DNA from: Kalaharituber pfeilii
Lineage: Eukaryota > Ascomycota > Pezizomycetes > Pezizales > Pezizaceae
NCBI GenBank assembly: GCA_015179045.1
Contig: WHUZ01000089.1
Span: 1 to 64,000 of the forward strand
DNA length: 64,000 nt
Reading direction: 5' to 3'
Both the position numbers and the translations under genes were made by a program. Position 1 is the first letter of the stretch. Each line of letters starts with the position of its first letter. Below are positions 1-11,541 of the stretch, one piece after another. Under the pieces are notes generated by a model. The model ran no database searches, was not told the origin of the DNA, and saw only the letters and a list, made by a program, of their open reading frames with translations.

Positions 1-589
1 ACAGCACGTGGCCACGATTCCTGTATGTATATATATACTCTACTAGAGCCTGCCCTTCTACCTACCAACACAACGTCACTACCTGTTTCTACTGTCATAG
101 AAAGGTAATAGCCTTTACTTAGACTCTCAAAATAACTCAACTCATAATGATATTGATTTATGAGCCCTCACTTGAGAAAGTAACTATGATGGTAGGAAGT
201 ATTATAGGATCACCGCAACTATAGAGTGGGGTAGCATACATCAGGGAAAGCAAATGTTGCATCTGAACGCACCCATCCAGCGTCCGGACCCAATGCACAC
301 TTTACATTGCATCCTATGTACCTTGGCGTCTTGATACTAGATATCACTCCCTATCGCATCCTAATGCTACAAGAAAACCTAGACATCGATAATTATTGCG
401 TTCCAGCGCAATGACAATCATTTGGGGATCCACTGGCAGAATGCAATTACAGCCCTTGCTCTGCGCCCGAACACCAGTCTCGAACACCCGGACACTGGTG
501 GTTGGCGTGGGTCCTTTTGCAACCCCATATTTTCATACATCACCTTTGGCATCCTGATTTCTCTCCTTCTGCCGATATCCCATGTGCTC

Positions 590-1005
590 GCTCGGCGAAC
601 GGAATATGTCCGATATGCTGAATATCTTGTACGTATGCTCAATATACTTATTGTGTCCAATATGCCCAATATCGCATGTGCATGCTTAACATGTTCAACA
701 TATTCAAGAGGCACAATATCTCATGCAGGTGCTCAATATCTCATGTGTACATTCAATATACTAAACATGCTCAATATGCCCAATATCTCATGCACGCTCA
801 ATATACTCGGCATAGCTAATATGCTCAATATCTCGTGTGCATGCTTGACATGGTCAACATGCCTAATATGCCCATTATGCCCAGCTTCTCATCTGTGCGC
901 TCGATATGCTCAGCATGCCCAATATTCCCAAGTCTCATGCGCACGTTCACTATGCTCGGTACGCTCAGTATGCCCAATATGCCCGGTATTCTCCGGGTGG
1001 TCAAT
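590..1005. repeat. Degenerate 9-bp minisatellite-like tract
   Basis: About 415 bp are built from imperfect copies of a roughly 9-bp unit, ATGCYCAAT (variants ATGCTCAAT, ATGCCCAAT, ATACTCAAT), mixed with CTCATGTGCA-like spacers. Because the unit is a multiple of three, it opens long frames rich in Met-Leu-Asn/Met-Pro-Asn on the + strand. These are better read as repeat translation than as genes: overlapping frames are open at once and no start or splice context supports them. The surrounding 1-590 and 1006-2169 show nothing else I can support. Confidence 0.7.
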
Positions 1006-2169
1006 TATCTCAATCTGGTAACATCGCAGCGTACCTGAACTGCCCTGTTACGACATTGCTAAAGTGTGACGAAGTCTATGCTGTTGCAAAAAGAGCTCCA
1101 AAAATGCAGTTTCTTGGACCACTCATTGGGATACGCATTGGGTGACCTCGACTCCTCTTTTCCCACCCTCTGCCGCTGGAGTCTTCCCACTACCATCTCA
1201 CGCTACATTTCCACCTCCAAATTCACTCTCTCTAGCTCTCCCACCTTCCGTAACCTCCTAGCTCCCTCATACAGCCTATTCTTCCAACTTCTCCTCCACC
1301 TTCCTCTCCTCCTCTCCCTCCTCCGTTGCTGCCCGCACCCCCATGATGAATCGATCCCAGCTCGGTGACGTCATGAAGCACGTTTGTGAATATAAGCAGC
1401 AATCTAGGACATAATTGAGCCAATGTGATGATAAGGAGAGGGACTCTAAGACAGGGGGCGCTTGTTGGGAGGAGGACCATAGAGCCAGGGAGCGGTGGAT
1501 TCATGAAGACCTTAGAGATAGCGGATATAAAAGAGAGGGAAAGAAGTCGGAAAGGTAAGGCGTAGTGGCGTTAGTGAAAATGAGACAAGGTATAGCAGAC
1601 ATACCTGGAGCAGTATCGTATTTTTAACCCATATCCTCCTTTTTGCTTTGGTATTTGGGAGTGCAGATGTAATGGATCTATGTTTATTTAAATTGGCTCT
1701 AATGTTTGATATTTCTATTCACTACTACCGCTTTTTATCTGGATCGGCAGAGCCTGGACTTTGTATTTCATCTGTATAGTTAACAGTATATGTATTTGAT
1801 TTTGTATAGGATACTTATACTCTGGCGTGAAACGATGCTAGTTATTGTGTTAATATTTAGTGTGCTTTGATTACTACCTTAAATATGTATGGTAGGACTA
1901 TAGATTGTATAGATTTTAGGAATTTATAATATTAATAGGTATAATTTCATGAAAATTATATTTTCTCATACACATCCCAGCATGTCGGTGCATCTGTGTA
2001 AGATTGATTCTTGATCATATGTTTGGTGCTCTTTTAAAGGTGGAGGAAAGTACTAACAGTATCTATATCAATGAGCTCTTTATCGCATCAGGGTAACACT
2101 TCCTAGAAAATTCAAATGTATGTGACAAGCATCAAGATGTCTATATGTACTGGGCCCATTCATAACATC

Positions 2170-2792
2170 CAGTCACCACTGGTCCGAGCTACTCAGTAGC
2201 ACTATGGTTTATAAGTGTATTTGTACAATATTGTACTAACCTTTTTTCACCACAAAAACTGATATTATAGGATAGGTTAATCACTAAATTATTGCAGTTG
2301 CCACATTACTATACTTGAAATTTTGTTCACCTCTTCTAAGTATTTGTTTATTTACATGTTTATTGACTCATATACTGTATTCTTCAGCAGCTACATGCTT
2401 TTAATATTTTTTGAATCTTGATGCATACATGTGTATTTTAGTATGATTCTCTACAATTTGCTACAAAGTATTCCGCTAGGGAGAAAGTATTTTGCTTTAT
2501 TTTTTTTTTTTTTACTACTGTTAAGCAGAGGATTTTTTGCTTGAAAGATGGGTTACAGTGTCAGGAATCTTCATTCAAGACAGGTTTTTTGCTCACAAAG
2601 GAAGTGTTAATTCATATTTCCAACAGGTTATTTGTTTTTCTAGCAGTTGTCTGCATTCTTATGGTTGGGTTCGAATTTAACTGTAGAGTACGCGTGTAGT
2701 GGGCATGTAGGCACTGTAGTGTGTAGTGCTTTGTACAGAAAAAAAAATTACGAACCGTGGTGCTACTGAGTAGCCCGGGGCAGTGGTGACTG
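2170..2792. mobile_element. 623-bp non-autonomous inverted-repeat element (MITE-like)
   Basis: The left end at 2170 (CAGTCACCACTGGTCCGAGC and onward to about 2212) is matched in inverted orientation by the right end ending at 2792. The terminal inverted repeats are about 42 bp with roughly 80-85% identity. Both arms carry the near-palindrome GCTACTCAGTAGC about 20 bp from the tip. The interior is AT-rich with no credible ORF. No clear target-site duplication is visible at the tips, so the superfamily is unknown. Confidence 0.65.
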
Positions 2793-5419
2793 AATCACTG
2801 TTACTAGTAGCGCGGCACATATATACACTTTATATACCTAGGCTTGACACCTGGAGTTGCCGACGGCCGTTGTACTACTGCTGCTAGTAACTACTACATA
2901 CTGTACCTCCTAATCTTTCAATCAACTACAGCTCGCAAGTCCGCAGGTATGCCAGATTTCGCAGCGAGGTGCACAACATCTTGAAAATTTGCTTTTTCTT
3001 GTTATTTCATTCATCCTGAAAAAGGGAAAGAAAGATAGGTATTCATCATCCATCCAGCCCAAACACAGACTTCAAGATCCTCCAGCATATAACAAAGCAA
3101 TACATGTAGATTTTGAATCAGAACAAGTAACGCTCGCAAACATAACCACCCCGTACCCCACGCCCCACTTAACCCCTCTACTACACCATCACCACATCTC
3201 ACTGCAATCCTTGAACTCTTTCACCTGTTTCGTTACCCTCATACAAATAGCCTGGAGTCACATGCTACTTACATGTTATTTCCAGGGCCATCACGTGCGG
3301 CAGTAATTGACAGCTACTTGAAATGGCAACTCCATTGCAGAACGCTAGACCAGTCTTGTTCCCAGACCCTAGAAGAGGGTAAACCTGAGCAGGCTTCGCA
3401 GAACAATTCGCGCTCGGATCAGCCGTATCATGAAGGAGAGCATGTAAGTACCAGTTTCAATCGCTTCTGAGTAAAAGAGTAGCTGGCATGATAAAGTACA
3501 TTGTTTTTGAATAGTACTTCTATCGGTCCTCCTAAGACCCTCGAAGCCTTGGTCTATACATGCACAGAGGGCTGCACGTGCATGCCCTAAACAGACCAAG
3601 ACAGGAAAGCTCAGAAAATTGCGTTCGCATATTTCGCATAGAAAAAGTACACCTTGCATAAGCGCAGTTCACCTGCCAAGTCTTTCAGCTGCGATTTTCG
3701 GATTCATCAAGTATGCCTCCCGCAAGTTTCAACCCAAATTATCTGCCCGGAAAAACAGGTAAGCACTTTCTCAAAGGTAAATTTGGCTGAGGCAGTACTA
3801 GCACGTGTGACCGCCAGAGTGACGGTGCTGTCATCATTTGTAACACAGATGGCCGTGTAAGATATCAGATGCAGCGGTTGATTGCTGCGCCTCCTTTCAC
3901 ATTCCCCATGATAGATGCAATTATGATGCATATGACAGTAATCGCCACGCCTAATCACGTAGTACCGACAATGGGATTGTTCTGAAGGTGAGAACTACGG
4001 CTGCACATCATATAAATTAATGGTCAGCTCAAAAGCGTTAGGTTTCTTGCATAGATGCTTGTTTTAACTGAATGTCATGAAAGTTCGCTAGGTGCCAGCT
4101 CCTAAGTCAGGCCACGGGATTAGCCAGGCCCAGAATGTTGGAGGGATATGGTGCTGTATTTCACGATGGATATGTTTATTCTGCATGCAGAGTCAGTTCA
4201 CTGGCGGTAAATACTTGTTTGCACCTAGATGCAACGTAGATATGCATGCAGGAACGGCCGGCAAGGGCGGAAGGGAAGGATGCAGAGACTGTGCTGCTTG
4301 CGTCTGCACAGTGGTCGACAGAGGTGTCGTAATCTGATGGAGAGACACGGCAGTTGCCCCAACCTCTGGCAGTAAAGCTGGACTGCGTCAACTTAGTGAT
4401 GCCGGTTTTCAAGCTTGATGCTCCAATGGCTGCTGGCCGCGGCGACGTAGCGTTGTGTATTGGCTCCCAGTTCAGCTGCACTCATGATCATTGGACCGCC
4501 CTGCTGCGTGGGCATGGCGCATGCCAGTGCAGCCAAGATCAGAGCCGTCAGTGACGGCCGTGCAAGAGCCAGAGCCGGGAAGCCCCCGTATGCCGATCAC
4601 AAAATCTTGTCACGCCGCCCAGCGCAAAATCTTCGTCGCACAGCAGCCGGCGCCGGCCTCTCCAGGCCAGCCGGATTCAGCGCCCGTTCGGTCCTTCCGC
4701 GCAGCGTTCCTGAGCCTGTATGACGTGACATGAGATTCGACGCTCTTGTGCGGTGGGGTGAGCCGGCCGCTGGGCCAAGCCTCCTGATCATAAGCTCCAG
4801 CCATCCCACTGCGACTTGCCCCGAGGGCGGCGGCTCTTGTCTCCTTCGTAGCTGCTCTTGTTGCCCTTGTTGTCTTTCCATGCTTGTGTCGATTTTCCCG
4901 CCTGCGCAGCATGCTGCTCCTGAGCCTCCGGCACCACTCCCGCGTCAATTTGGGCTCCGCGCAGACACTCCCTCCCCCACGACTCCAAACCCCGCCTTGT
5001 GAGGCGTCCGCTTTCTCGCATTCCCCGCTAGGCAAATAAATCACTGCTTCGAAGCAGACACCACCCCCCCCCCCCCCCCCCCCCACCCACGTCGAGCCCG
5101 CTTCTGTCGAAACGCCCTCCCTCCACCTACCGCCGATCTCTAGTGTATGTTACGCTGCCCCATTCGTCATTTCTCTATACGTATCTCTTTTTGCCCTGCT
5201 CCCAGCTGTATCCTGTGTCGCTCACTGCTCCGCTGCGCTTCTCTCCAGGCCCTGTGCAGCTTTAGTTGAACTTCGATTCCAGCCCCTCCCCCACCACAGT
5301 ATTGCTACCGGCTCAGTCCCTACCAAGCGTAAACCCAGAATTTACCTTCGCCAAAACCTAAGAGTATATCCCACCTCGACTTGACAAGCTGATCGCTTCT
5401 AGCGATAAATACTGTCAAA
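2793..5419. other. Intergenic region upstream of NCS-1; no supported gene
   Basis: The left half has several GTAAGT-like sites and short open stretches (for example a 15-codon frame from 3713 followed by a donor at 3759) that could be decayed or unidentified exons. I could not join them into a recognisable protein. From about 4,250 the composition becomes GC-rich. The last 300 bp before the NCS-1 start are CT-rich, like a promoter and 5' leader. Confidence 0.5.
5064..5084. repeat. Poly-C tract (21 C)
   Basis: An uninterrupted run of 21 C lies about 340 bp upstream of the NCS-1 start codon. The G-rich opposite strand could form a G-quadruplex. Its length is also a likely sequencing uncertainty. 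Confidence 0.8.
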
Positions 5420-6394
5420 ATGGGTAAATCGTAGGTCCAATCTTCTTACCACCCACCCTTCTTACAAACGATTGGAGTGGAGACCCATACCTCCTGCATG
5501 CAACCAACCAACCCCCTACCCCCAACTCACCTGGAGGAATCAAAGATACTGACCCTTGACAACCCTGGGGATGTCATAGTCAATCAAAGCTTAGCCATGA
5601 ACAGCTTGCGGAGCTTCAAAAGTCAACGTTATTTGATAGAAAGGAGCTACAGCAATGGTACAAAGGTACTGAGTTCACATATCCGCATATCTGTTCTGAT
5701 TTGAAGCTTACATGACCTCGACAGGTTTCCTGAAGGACTGCCCATCAGGCGCTCTGACCAAGCCTGAATTTCAGAAGATATATAAGCAGTTTTTCCCTTT
5801 CGGAGACCCATCAACCTTTGCGGACTACGTGTTCAATGTCTTTGACGCCGATCGTTCTGGAACAATTGACTTCAAAGAATTTATATGTGCTCTCAGCGTG
5901 ACTAGCAGAGGAAGTTTGGATGACAAATTAAAATGGGCCTTCCAGCTATATGATATTGATGGAGATGGGGAAATCAGCTACAATGAGATGCTCCAGATTG
6001 TTGAGGCAATCTATAAGATGGTACGCACTTATGATAGGTCGGTTTTTGTTTGGCAGTATATTGATTGTGCCTACTGGAGCAGGTTGGAAGTATGGTAAAA
6101 TTGCCAGAGGACGAGGATACTCCGGTCAAAAGAGTTAAGAAGATATTTAAAATGATGGACAAAGATGAGGTATGGACCTCGTTCGCCCATTACAACATTG
6201 TGTGCATTTACTGGATATGAAGACTGACATTTCCCGCTACAGAACGGAAGCTTGACAATGGAGGAATTCCGCGAAGGTAGTCAGAAGGTTGGTCTTTATT
6301 TCAGATCTTGGCAGAAGCAACTTGAGGCTAACGCAAAATTAATAAGGATCAAACTATTGTTTCAGCACTATCTCTCTATGACGGCTTAGTGTAG
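5420..6394 (+). CDS. NCS1: Neuronal calcium sensor 1 / frequenin
   Basis: EF-hand Ca2+ sensor of the recoverin family. In fungi its known partner is phosphatidylinositol 4-kinase (Frq1-Pik1) at the Golgi. Six exons read through in frame: 5420-5430, 5580-5665, 5725-6020, 6083-6169, 6243-6287 and 6347-6394. They give 190 residues, exactly the usual family length. The start MGKSQSKLS carries Gly2 for N-myristoylation. EF1 is degenerate (CPSG). EF2 ([12 protein letters not shown], residues 73-84), EF3 ([12 protein letters not shown], 109-120) and EF4 ([12 protein letters not shown], 157-168) keep the Ca2+ ligands. An intron cuts EF4 between Glu160 and Asn161. The C terminus ALSLYDGLV is the conserved family ending. 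The first exon is only 11 nt, so automatic gene prediction could miss the true start. Nothing in the gene looks broken. Confidence 0.95.
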
Positions 6395-6914
6395 TCTCAT
6401 CAAAGCGAGGAGCATCACGGCGTTTTTCGATAGGGAACGATGGGCAATACGAGCAGAGAATGCTGGGAGGTACTTCTTTCTAACTCATAGAAATTGGGAA
6501 TCTTATTGTAAACTGGCTGATGTGTAGTCAGTGAAAGGTTGGATGGGAATGGAGTTCTTGGCATGTCTATGATTGTTTCCTTTGCTTAGTCGTTTTATCA
6601 GGCCATATGCTTAGCTTGCTTCAGGGAATGGGCTTGTTTGTACATGCTTTTGCGATGTTTGTGTCCTATAAGGTTTACCATGACTCTAATGAGGTTCCTC
6701 ATTACCATGTCTGCCACCCTCTTCCAGATGCTTTCACAGAGCTCAGTGCTTTTGTGTTGCTTCAGCGCTTTCCAGCGGACTAGGATATGGTCCGTCCGCA
6801 TGCATGTATCCCTTTCTGTCCTCCTCTACTATTCCCTTTTTTGCCTTTCTGTCTTCAACCTTCTTGTCATGTTCACGTTCTTGTCTTCGGATTTGTCTAT
6901 TCACTTGTGCAATA

Positions 6915-6948
<34 letters not shown>

Positions 6949-8475
6949 TAGACCAGTTCAGTTTATTTCTGGCAAACACACCACCAAAACTCTCTAGTAT
7001 CCTAAATCTCTGAGCTGACATAGGCAATTAAGGGTTTATGTGTGAGATGCAAATGCATAACTCTGCTGAACAAGTGAAAAAGACTGTTCTGCAGTATGGA
7101 GCGGGTCTAATACCCCAGTCGCGGGTAAGCCTTTGATCTTAGATGCCATTGACCACTGCAGGGAAAATTTATCTTCCTGCAAGCATCAGGCTTTCTAGGC
7201 CAAGAAAGGATCTCGTCCTACTTACTACTGTTCTAGATTCTCTGCCAATCTTACTTCACACTCTTAGAAGCGGCCTTGTTCGGCAAATTACAGATTACCG
7301 ACATAAAGCATCAAGAAGCTACCGGAATATTAATCATTACCGACCATATGCTTGCATTGTCTTCCATAGAATTATTCGCCTCAAAGAACCAGTTACGAAT
7401 GTTCCATAGTCATCCCTAGGCCTAGTTATCCTACTCTAATTTGGATCCTATCCAGAATAGCGCTCTACCCTCTTCCTGCGACCAGATTACCTCTTCTAGG
7501 ACTTTCATTCGTTATCTACAACTCGGATATGGATGGATGACAGTGAAACTGCCAGTTGTGGCCATGAAAGGGATGGATTGGCCAGATATCTGCTTTCCGT
7601 GAAGAATTGGAGACCTATACACATACCCTAGTCCATGTTGAATATACATCTTGTACACTGTAATGATATATGTCTGAATTCTCCAAAATTGATACGAGCT
7701 GAAGACACCCTGATCCTGGAGGTATGGACAAAATACAATTGCGCGTAGCAGAGTGTGGGGCGCAATGGCATTTTGATAGTTTTAGTACTTTCTCACTCAT
7801 CACGGGATATCTGGAACATGTCTAACACGAAGGATCTAGTAATTTAGCAGCAAGTCAGGGCACCCTGTGCACAACATGCTGAATGAGAAAAAAAAAACTT
7901 TGAGATAGTTTGTATATCAGAGTCAACTATTTGAAGCCGGTTAATTGAAACAATCTATAGCCAGACAAATTGTCGCAAAAGTCTTCGCAATCATCACTAT
8001 ATCTAGGTTCCCGTCCCTGCAACAAGTTAGTAATTGGGGCCTTGCAAAGCTAATAATATCACGCTTCTCAGTTTGAACCATTTCATGTCGAGTGCGGGAG
8101 TCAAGGTTCCTTCAACAGCCGACTTTCCACCAAGCCAAAATGTGCTGCATCCTGATATCCAGCGGCCGGAAAAACCCTATTCCCCCTGGAAAAGCCCAAG
8201 GCTTTGGCTTGGGATTGTGAAGAAACCTTCGCTTGAATCATCTCTGGGATTTCTCGAACTTAGAGATGGTGGGATGATTTGTGATGAGATGAGTCCTCTA
8301 CTCTAGCTTCATTGGGAAGGAGACAATCCAATTCAGGACACTGTACTGTCATGATACTGTATTAGACGCCCCCACCATCGTTTGTGCAAATTCTATGTCG
8401 TACAGTGTTCGCTAGCAATGGGTTTTGCACCTCTTGGCAGCATCTAGTGCTCGTCTGGGTGCGAGAACAGTTCTT
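6395..8475. other. Intergenic region; no supported gene
   Basis: About 2.1 kb downstream of NCS-1. It contains a run of 31 T at 6917-6947. The short open frames have no recognisable motifs or splice continuity. Nothing else can be supported. Confidence 0.5.
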
Positions 8476-9077
8476 CTGTCTAACCTTGCTATAACAAAAA
8501 TCAAAAATCTGGTTCGTTATAGCAAGATTTTCGTTATAGAATGTTAGGTAGCAAGATTAGTCATGTGCTTGGCAACTGCATTTAGAGTCCCGAGTAGCTA
8601 AGAATTTATGGCAATAGATGTTAACTCCGTGATTCTCCTCCTTTGGAAAATAATTGAAGTAGGAAAAACTGAGAGTACAAATCAAGATCGAGAGTACAAG
8701 ATCAAGACTACAGAGGCATTGATAAAGTACTATGCAGAAGCACAATCAATCTCTACAAAGAAATACCAAACTTTAAGTTAGAAAAGCAGCAACTATGCAA
8801 AAGAAAGACTGGAGCTGCAAAATCAAAAAAAAAAGCTCTAGATGAGTTTTGATAGCATTTCACAAAAGATTCAGGTATGATCCAAGCATACCTTTTTTAG
8901 TGGAATTGGGCCAAAACTTACTGGGAGTTTCTGGTTGCGCAGTTGCATGGTCCTTGATTAGTCATGTATTCCATTAGCAATGTTTCATTTAATTTGTATG
9001 TAGACAGAAATAACTTTTGCCCAATCTAATTTTCGTTTCATTATTTGGTGGGTTTTCATTATAGCAAGAAGTGATTG
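8476..9077. mobile_element. Probable pogo-like element relic
   Basis: The left end reads CTGTCTAACCTTGCTATAAC. This is close to the tip of the clearer element at 39014-39633 (CAGTCTAACCTTGCTATACC). The inverted right end near 9077 is weaker (CTTGCTATAATGAAAAC on the minus strand). The left end has an internal copy of the tip motif in inverted orientation (TTATAGCAAGATTTTCGTTATAG, around 8516-8538), and the better element has the same kind of arrangement at its right end. The interior has no transposase. Length is about 600 bp. Ends and flanking TA are eroded, so the boundaries are approximate. Confidence 0.45.
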
Positions 9078-9246
9078 AGTGCTCTTTGCAAGAAGGCTTT
9101 CTGGGGGTCCGTTGGATTATGCAATAAACAGGGGGTATATGATGGTGGATACGCTACTCTGCATGGACACCTAGATAATAGGTGGACATTCCACCATCAA
9201 TTACGGCATACGAGTTGGTCGGATAGACACATGCACACTCACATTC

Positions 9247-9933
9247 TTGTTTTACCAGTTAATAAAGCGACGGAATAGGATGGCTAGGTTTAACAACGTC
9301 GAAGTAGTGTCAGTGGAGGACATGTTGAGAAAAGCCAACTATGCGAATGGAGAAGAGGATTGGATGTTGAGTGTCAAGAAAAACGTCTACGATCTTATAG
9401 TGTATTATCTCTTTGTCGAAGGATATCCCCAGGAAGACAATCGCGACTTCAAGGAAAGCAACGTGAACAACTTGGTCTATGTGACAATCAGTCCAGTAGT
9501 CGCTGATTTTAAACGCAAGACGGGGGCGGAAGAGTATGCAGCTGTCGAGAGAGAAGGAGATCATTTCACAGGCCTCTGAGACAGGTGAAACTGAAGAATT
9601 TGTGAAATTACAATGACGGAGGAAAAGTGTGTGTTAATTGTTGAAGCAAAAAGAACATCAGTTGGTCAAGCTATGAAGCAACTTACACTTGTGCTGAAAA
9701 ACGCGAGAGATGGTAATTAGGAAGGTTTTGTCTATGATTTCGTTACTACAGGACAGCATTGGAGAATGATCAGATTGATGGTGTATCGTTTAGACAGAAA
9801 ATATAACTGCGATATTTCATACAATGAGTGAGTCTGGGAGAAACGAGAGATGGATGAGAATTCGGTTATAGTGAACTGCATCTGCACCGCACTGGGCAGT
9901 GGAGGAATTGCGAAGGATGTGATCATGGAGTGA
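9247..9933 (+). pseudogene. Broken gene for a PD-(D/E)XK-like nuclease-domain protein
   Basis: Conceptual translation drifts between frames but stays coherent. An N-terminal part (…ISPVVADFKRKTG) runs from 9247. Near 9533 the frame shifts to …LSREKEIISQASETGE, which ends at a TGA at 9614. A second frame from 9613 gives CVLIVEAKR, GQAMKQL, VYDFVTTGQHWRMIR and NCICTALGSGGIAKDV. That frame is interrupted by TAG at 9718 and TGA at 9829 and ends at 9931-9933. The E-x-K core (VEAKR), followed by a GQAMKQ helix and a VTTG…WRM strand, resembles the restriction-endonuclease-like domain found in large expanded families of unknown role, including Crinkler-type proteins, in early-diverging fungi. The assignment rests on motif memory only. 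Two frameshifts and two internal stops make it non-functional as it stands. Confidence 0.5.
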
Positions 9934-11541
9934 TAGACAGTTATAAGGAAATAATATTCATTATTCAATACCGGAGCGACATGTTTGAAATCCCTCGATT
10001 ATATCACCCACATCACTTAACTGTCTCCGGCCCTTTCTTCTATGCCACTCCTACTCTCCTCAATATTCTAATCAGGGTAACGTGTACAATGTCGTTCATC
10101 CGAGCTCACGCCAACCTCCTCCCAAAAGTTTACTACAATTTGATATCCTAAACAATGAGGGGGGTAAAAAACGAAGACCAACCCATAGTAAAACAAAAAA
10201 TGAATAAAAAGGGAGGGAGGTAAAAAAAAAAAAAAAAAAAAACTCCAAGATGCTCGCCTTCTTCCCACGCCTTCCTCCTCGAGACTAGCTAAGCCTCATG
10301 CAAAAAATGTGGAAGCCGAAGGAACACCAAAGCGGGACGGTATAACCAAACAACAGCAGAAAAAGCAAGTTGCATATAAATTTTTACCCAAAACATAGTA
10401 AGAAAAACTCAATGCATTTCGCAAAACCAAAGTCCCGCCCTCAATTGACATCCCTAGGTTCTCCATAAGCACACCTGTGCGTTCTTCCAATTTCCCCCAG
10501 GGTGGAGTTCATGAATGCAACTATGTATGTGCATGCCACTGCCCACGCCTTTGAAACAAAAAAAATAAAAATAAAAAAAGCAAAATTTACAGATAAATTC
10601 AAGCAGCGTGCCAACCCAGAACTGAGAGCAAGAACGAAAACCTTCAGAGGCCCATATGAAATAGTAACGTGATACATATTACACCACGAAAAAAAGAAAA
10701 AAAAAAATTGTAGATTTATCACTCAGAGCAAAACCAAAATAGAACGCACACACAAGAAAGGATGGGGAATTATAAATATAAAATAAAATCAAAGTGAAAA
10801 AAAAAAAGGAAAAAAGGGGAAAAAAATCCCAAATCAGACCCCTATGCATTCCTAATTCTGGATTCCGTTCCGATCCAGGAGAATTTCAAAGCCATAGTGA
10901 CGCAAAGCAGCATCGGCGGAGCTGAAAAGTGTAATGATAACATACATGAAGACGGATGTGCGAGGGCAGGGGAAGGTGCGGAAAGGGGGAAAGGAGTGTA
11001 GAGTGATGTTCGCAAATGTCCAAAAACAACCAAGATGGATGCATCTTGCAAAGAAGCTGTAATCCTGCACACACAAACACACATGCTGCTGCCATTTCCA
11101 CTCTTCTGCTACCACCTGCGCGCCTGGAGCCATTTTTCCTGCATTCTCTCTGGAAATCAACCAATGATGATGCCCATTAATTCATTTCATCAATGCATAC
11201 ATATTCAATAATCAGATGATACCCAGTGACTGTTCAAGTCACATCGCCGAAATTGCATCCCGTTAAAGTAATGGCAAAAACTCTACCTAAACCAGGCCAA
11301 AAAATAAGGGGACAATAACAAGAAAACAAGTTACAAGTTGCAAATCATCAAATCCAAAACCCATGTAAAACAACTGGAAAGGGAAGAAAAAAAGAAAAGA
11401 AAGAAGAAAGAGAACGCCAACCTGAAATTGATTCAACAGAGATAAACTGATGCCATCCCGTTTTTCTCTTCATAACCGTTTTGAGGAGCCTATTCCAAGA
11501 AAATCCCGAGTAGGAAAGAAAAAGACGTACATGATGACGAG
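9934..11541. other. A-rich intergenic region 3' of the histidine kinase
   Basis: The + strand is strongly A-rich with many A-runs and AAAAG tracts between 10150 and 10830. No supported gene. The part nearest 11541 is the 3' flank of the minus-strand histidine kinase. Confidence 0.5.

Noticed and set aside
422..1021. 199-codon + strand frame
   Set aside because: It is the translation of the ATGCYCAAT repeat tract; other frames over the same DNA are equally open.
3270..4100. Possible small spliced gene with exons near 3324, 3713 and 3810
   Set aside because: Donor-like sites are present, but no join gives a continuous recognisable protein.
4610..5086. 158-codon minus-strand frame starting MGGGGGGGG
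   Set aside because: Starts within the poly-C tract and lies in the GC-rich NCS-1 upstream region; composition-driven.
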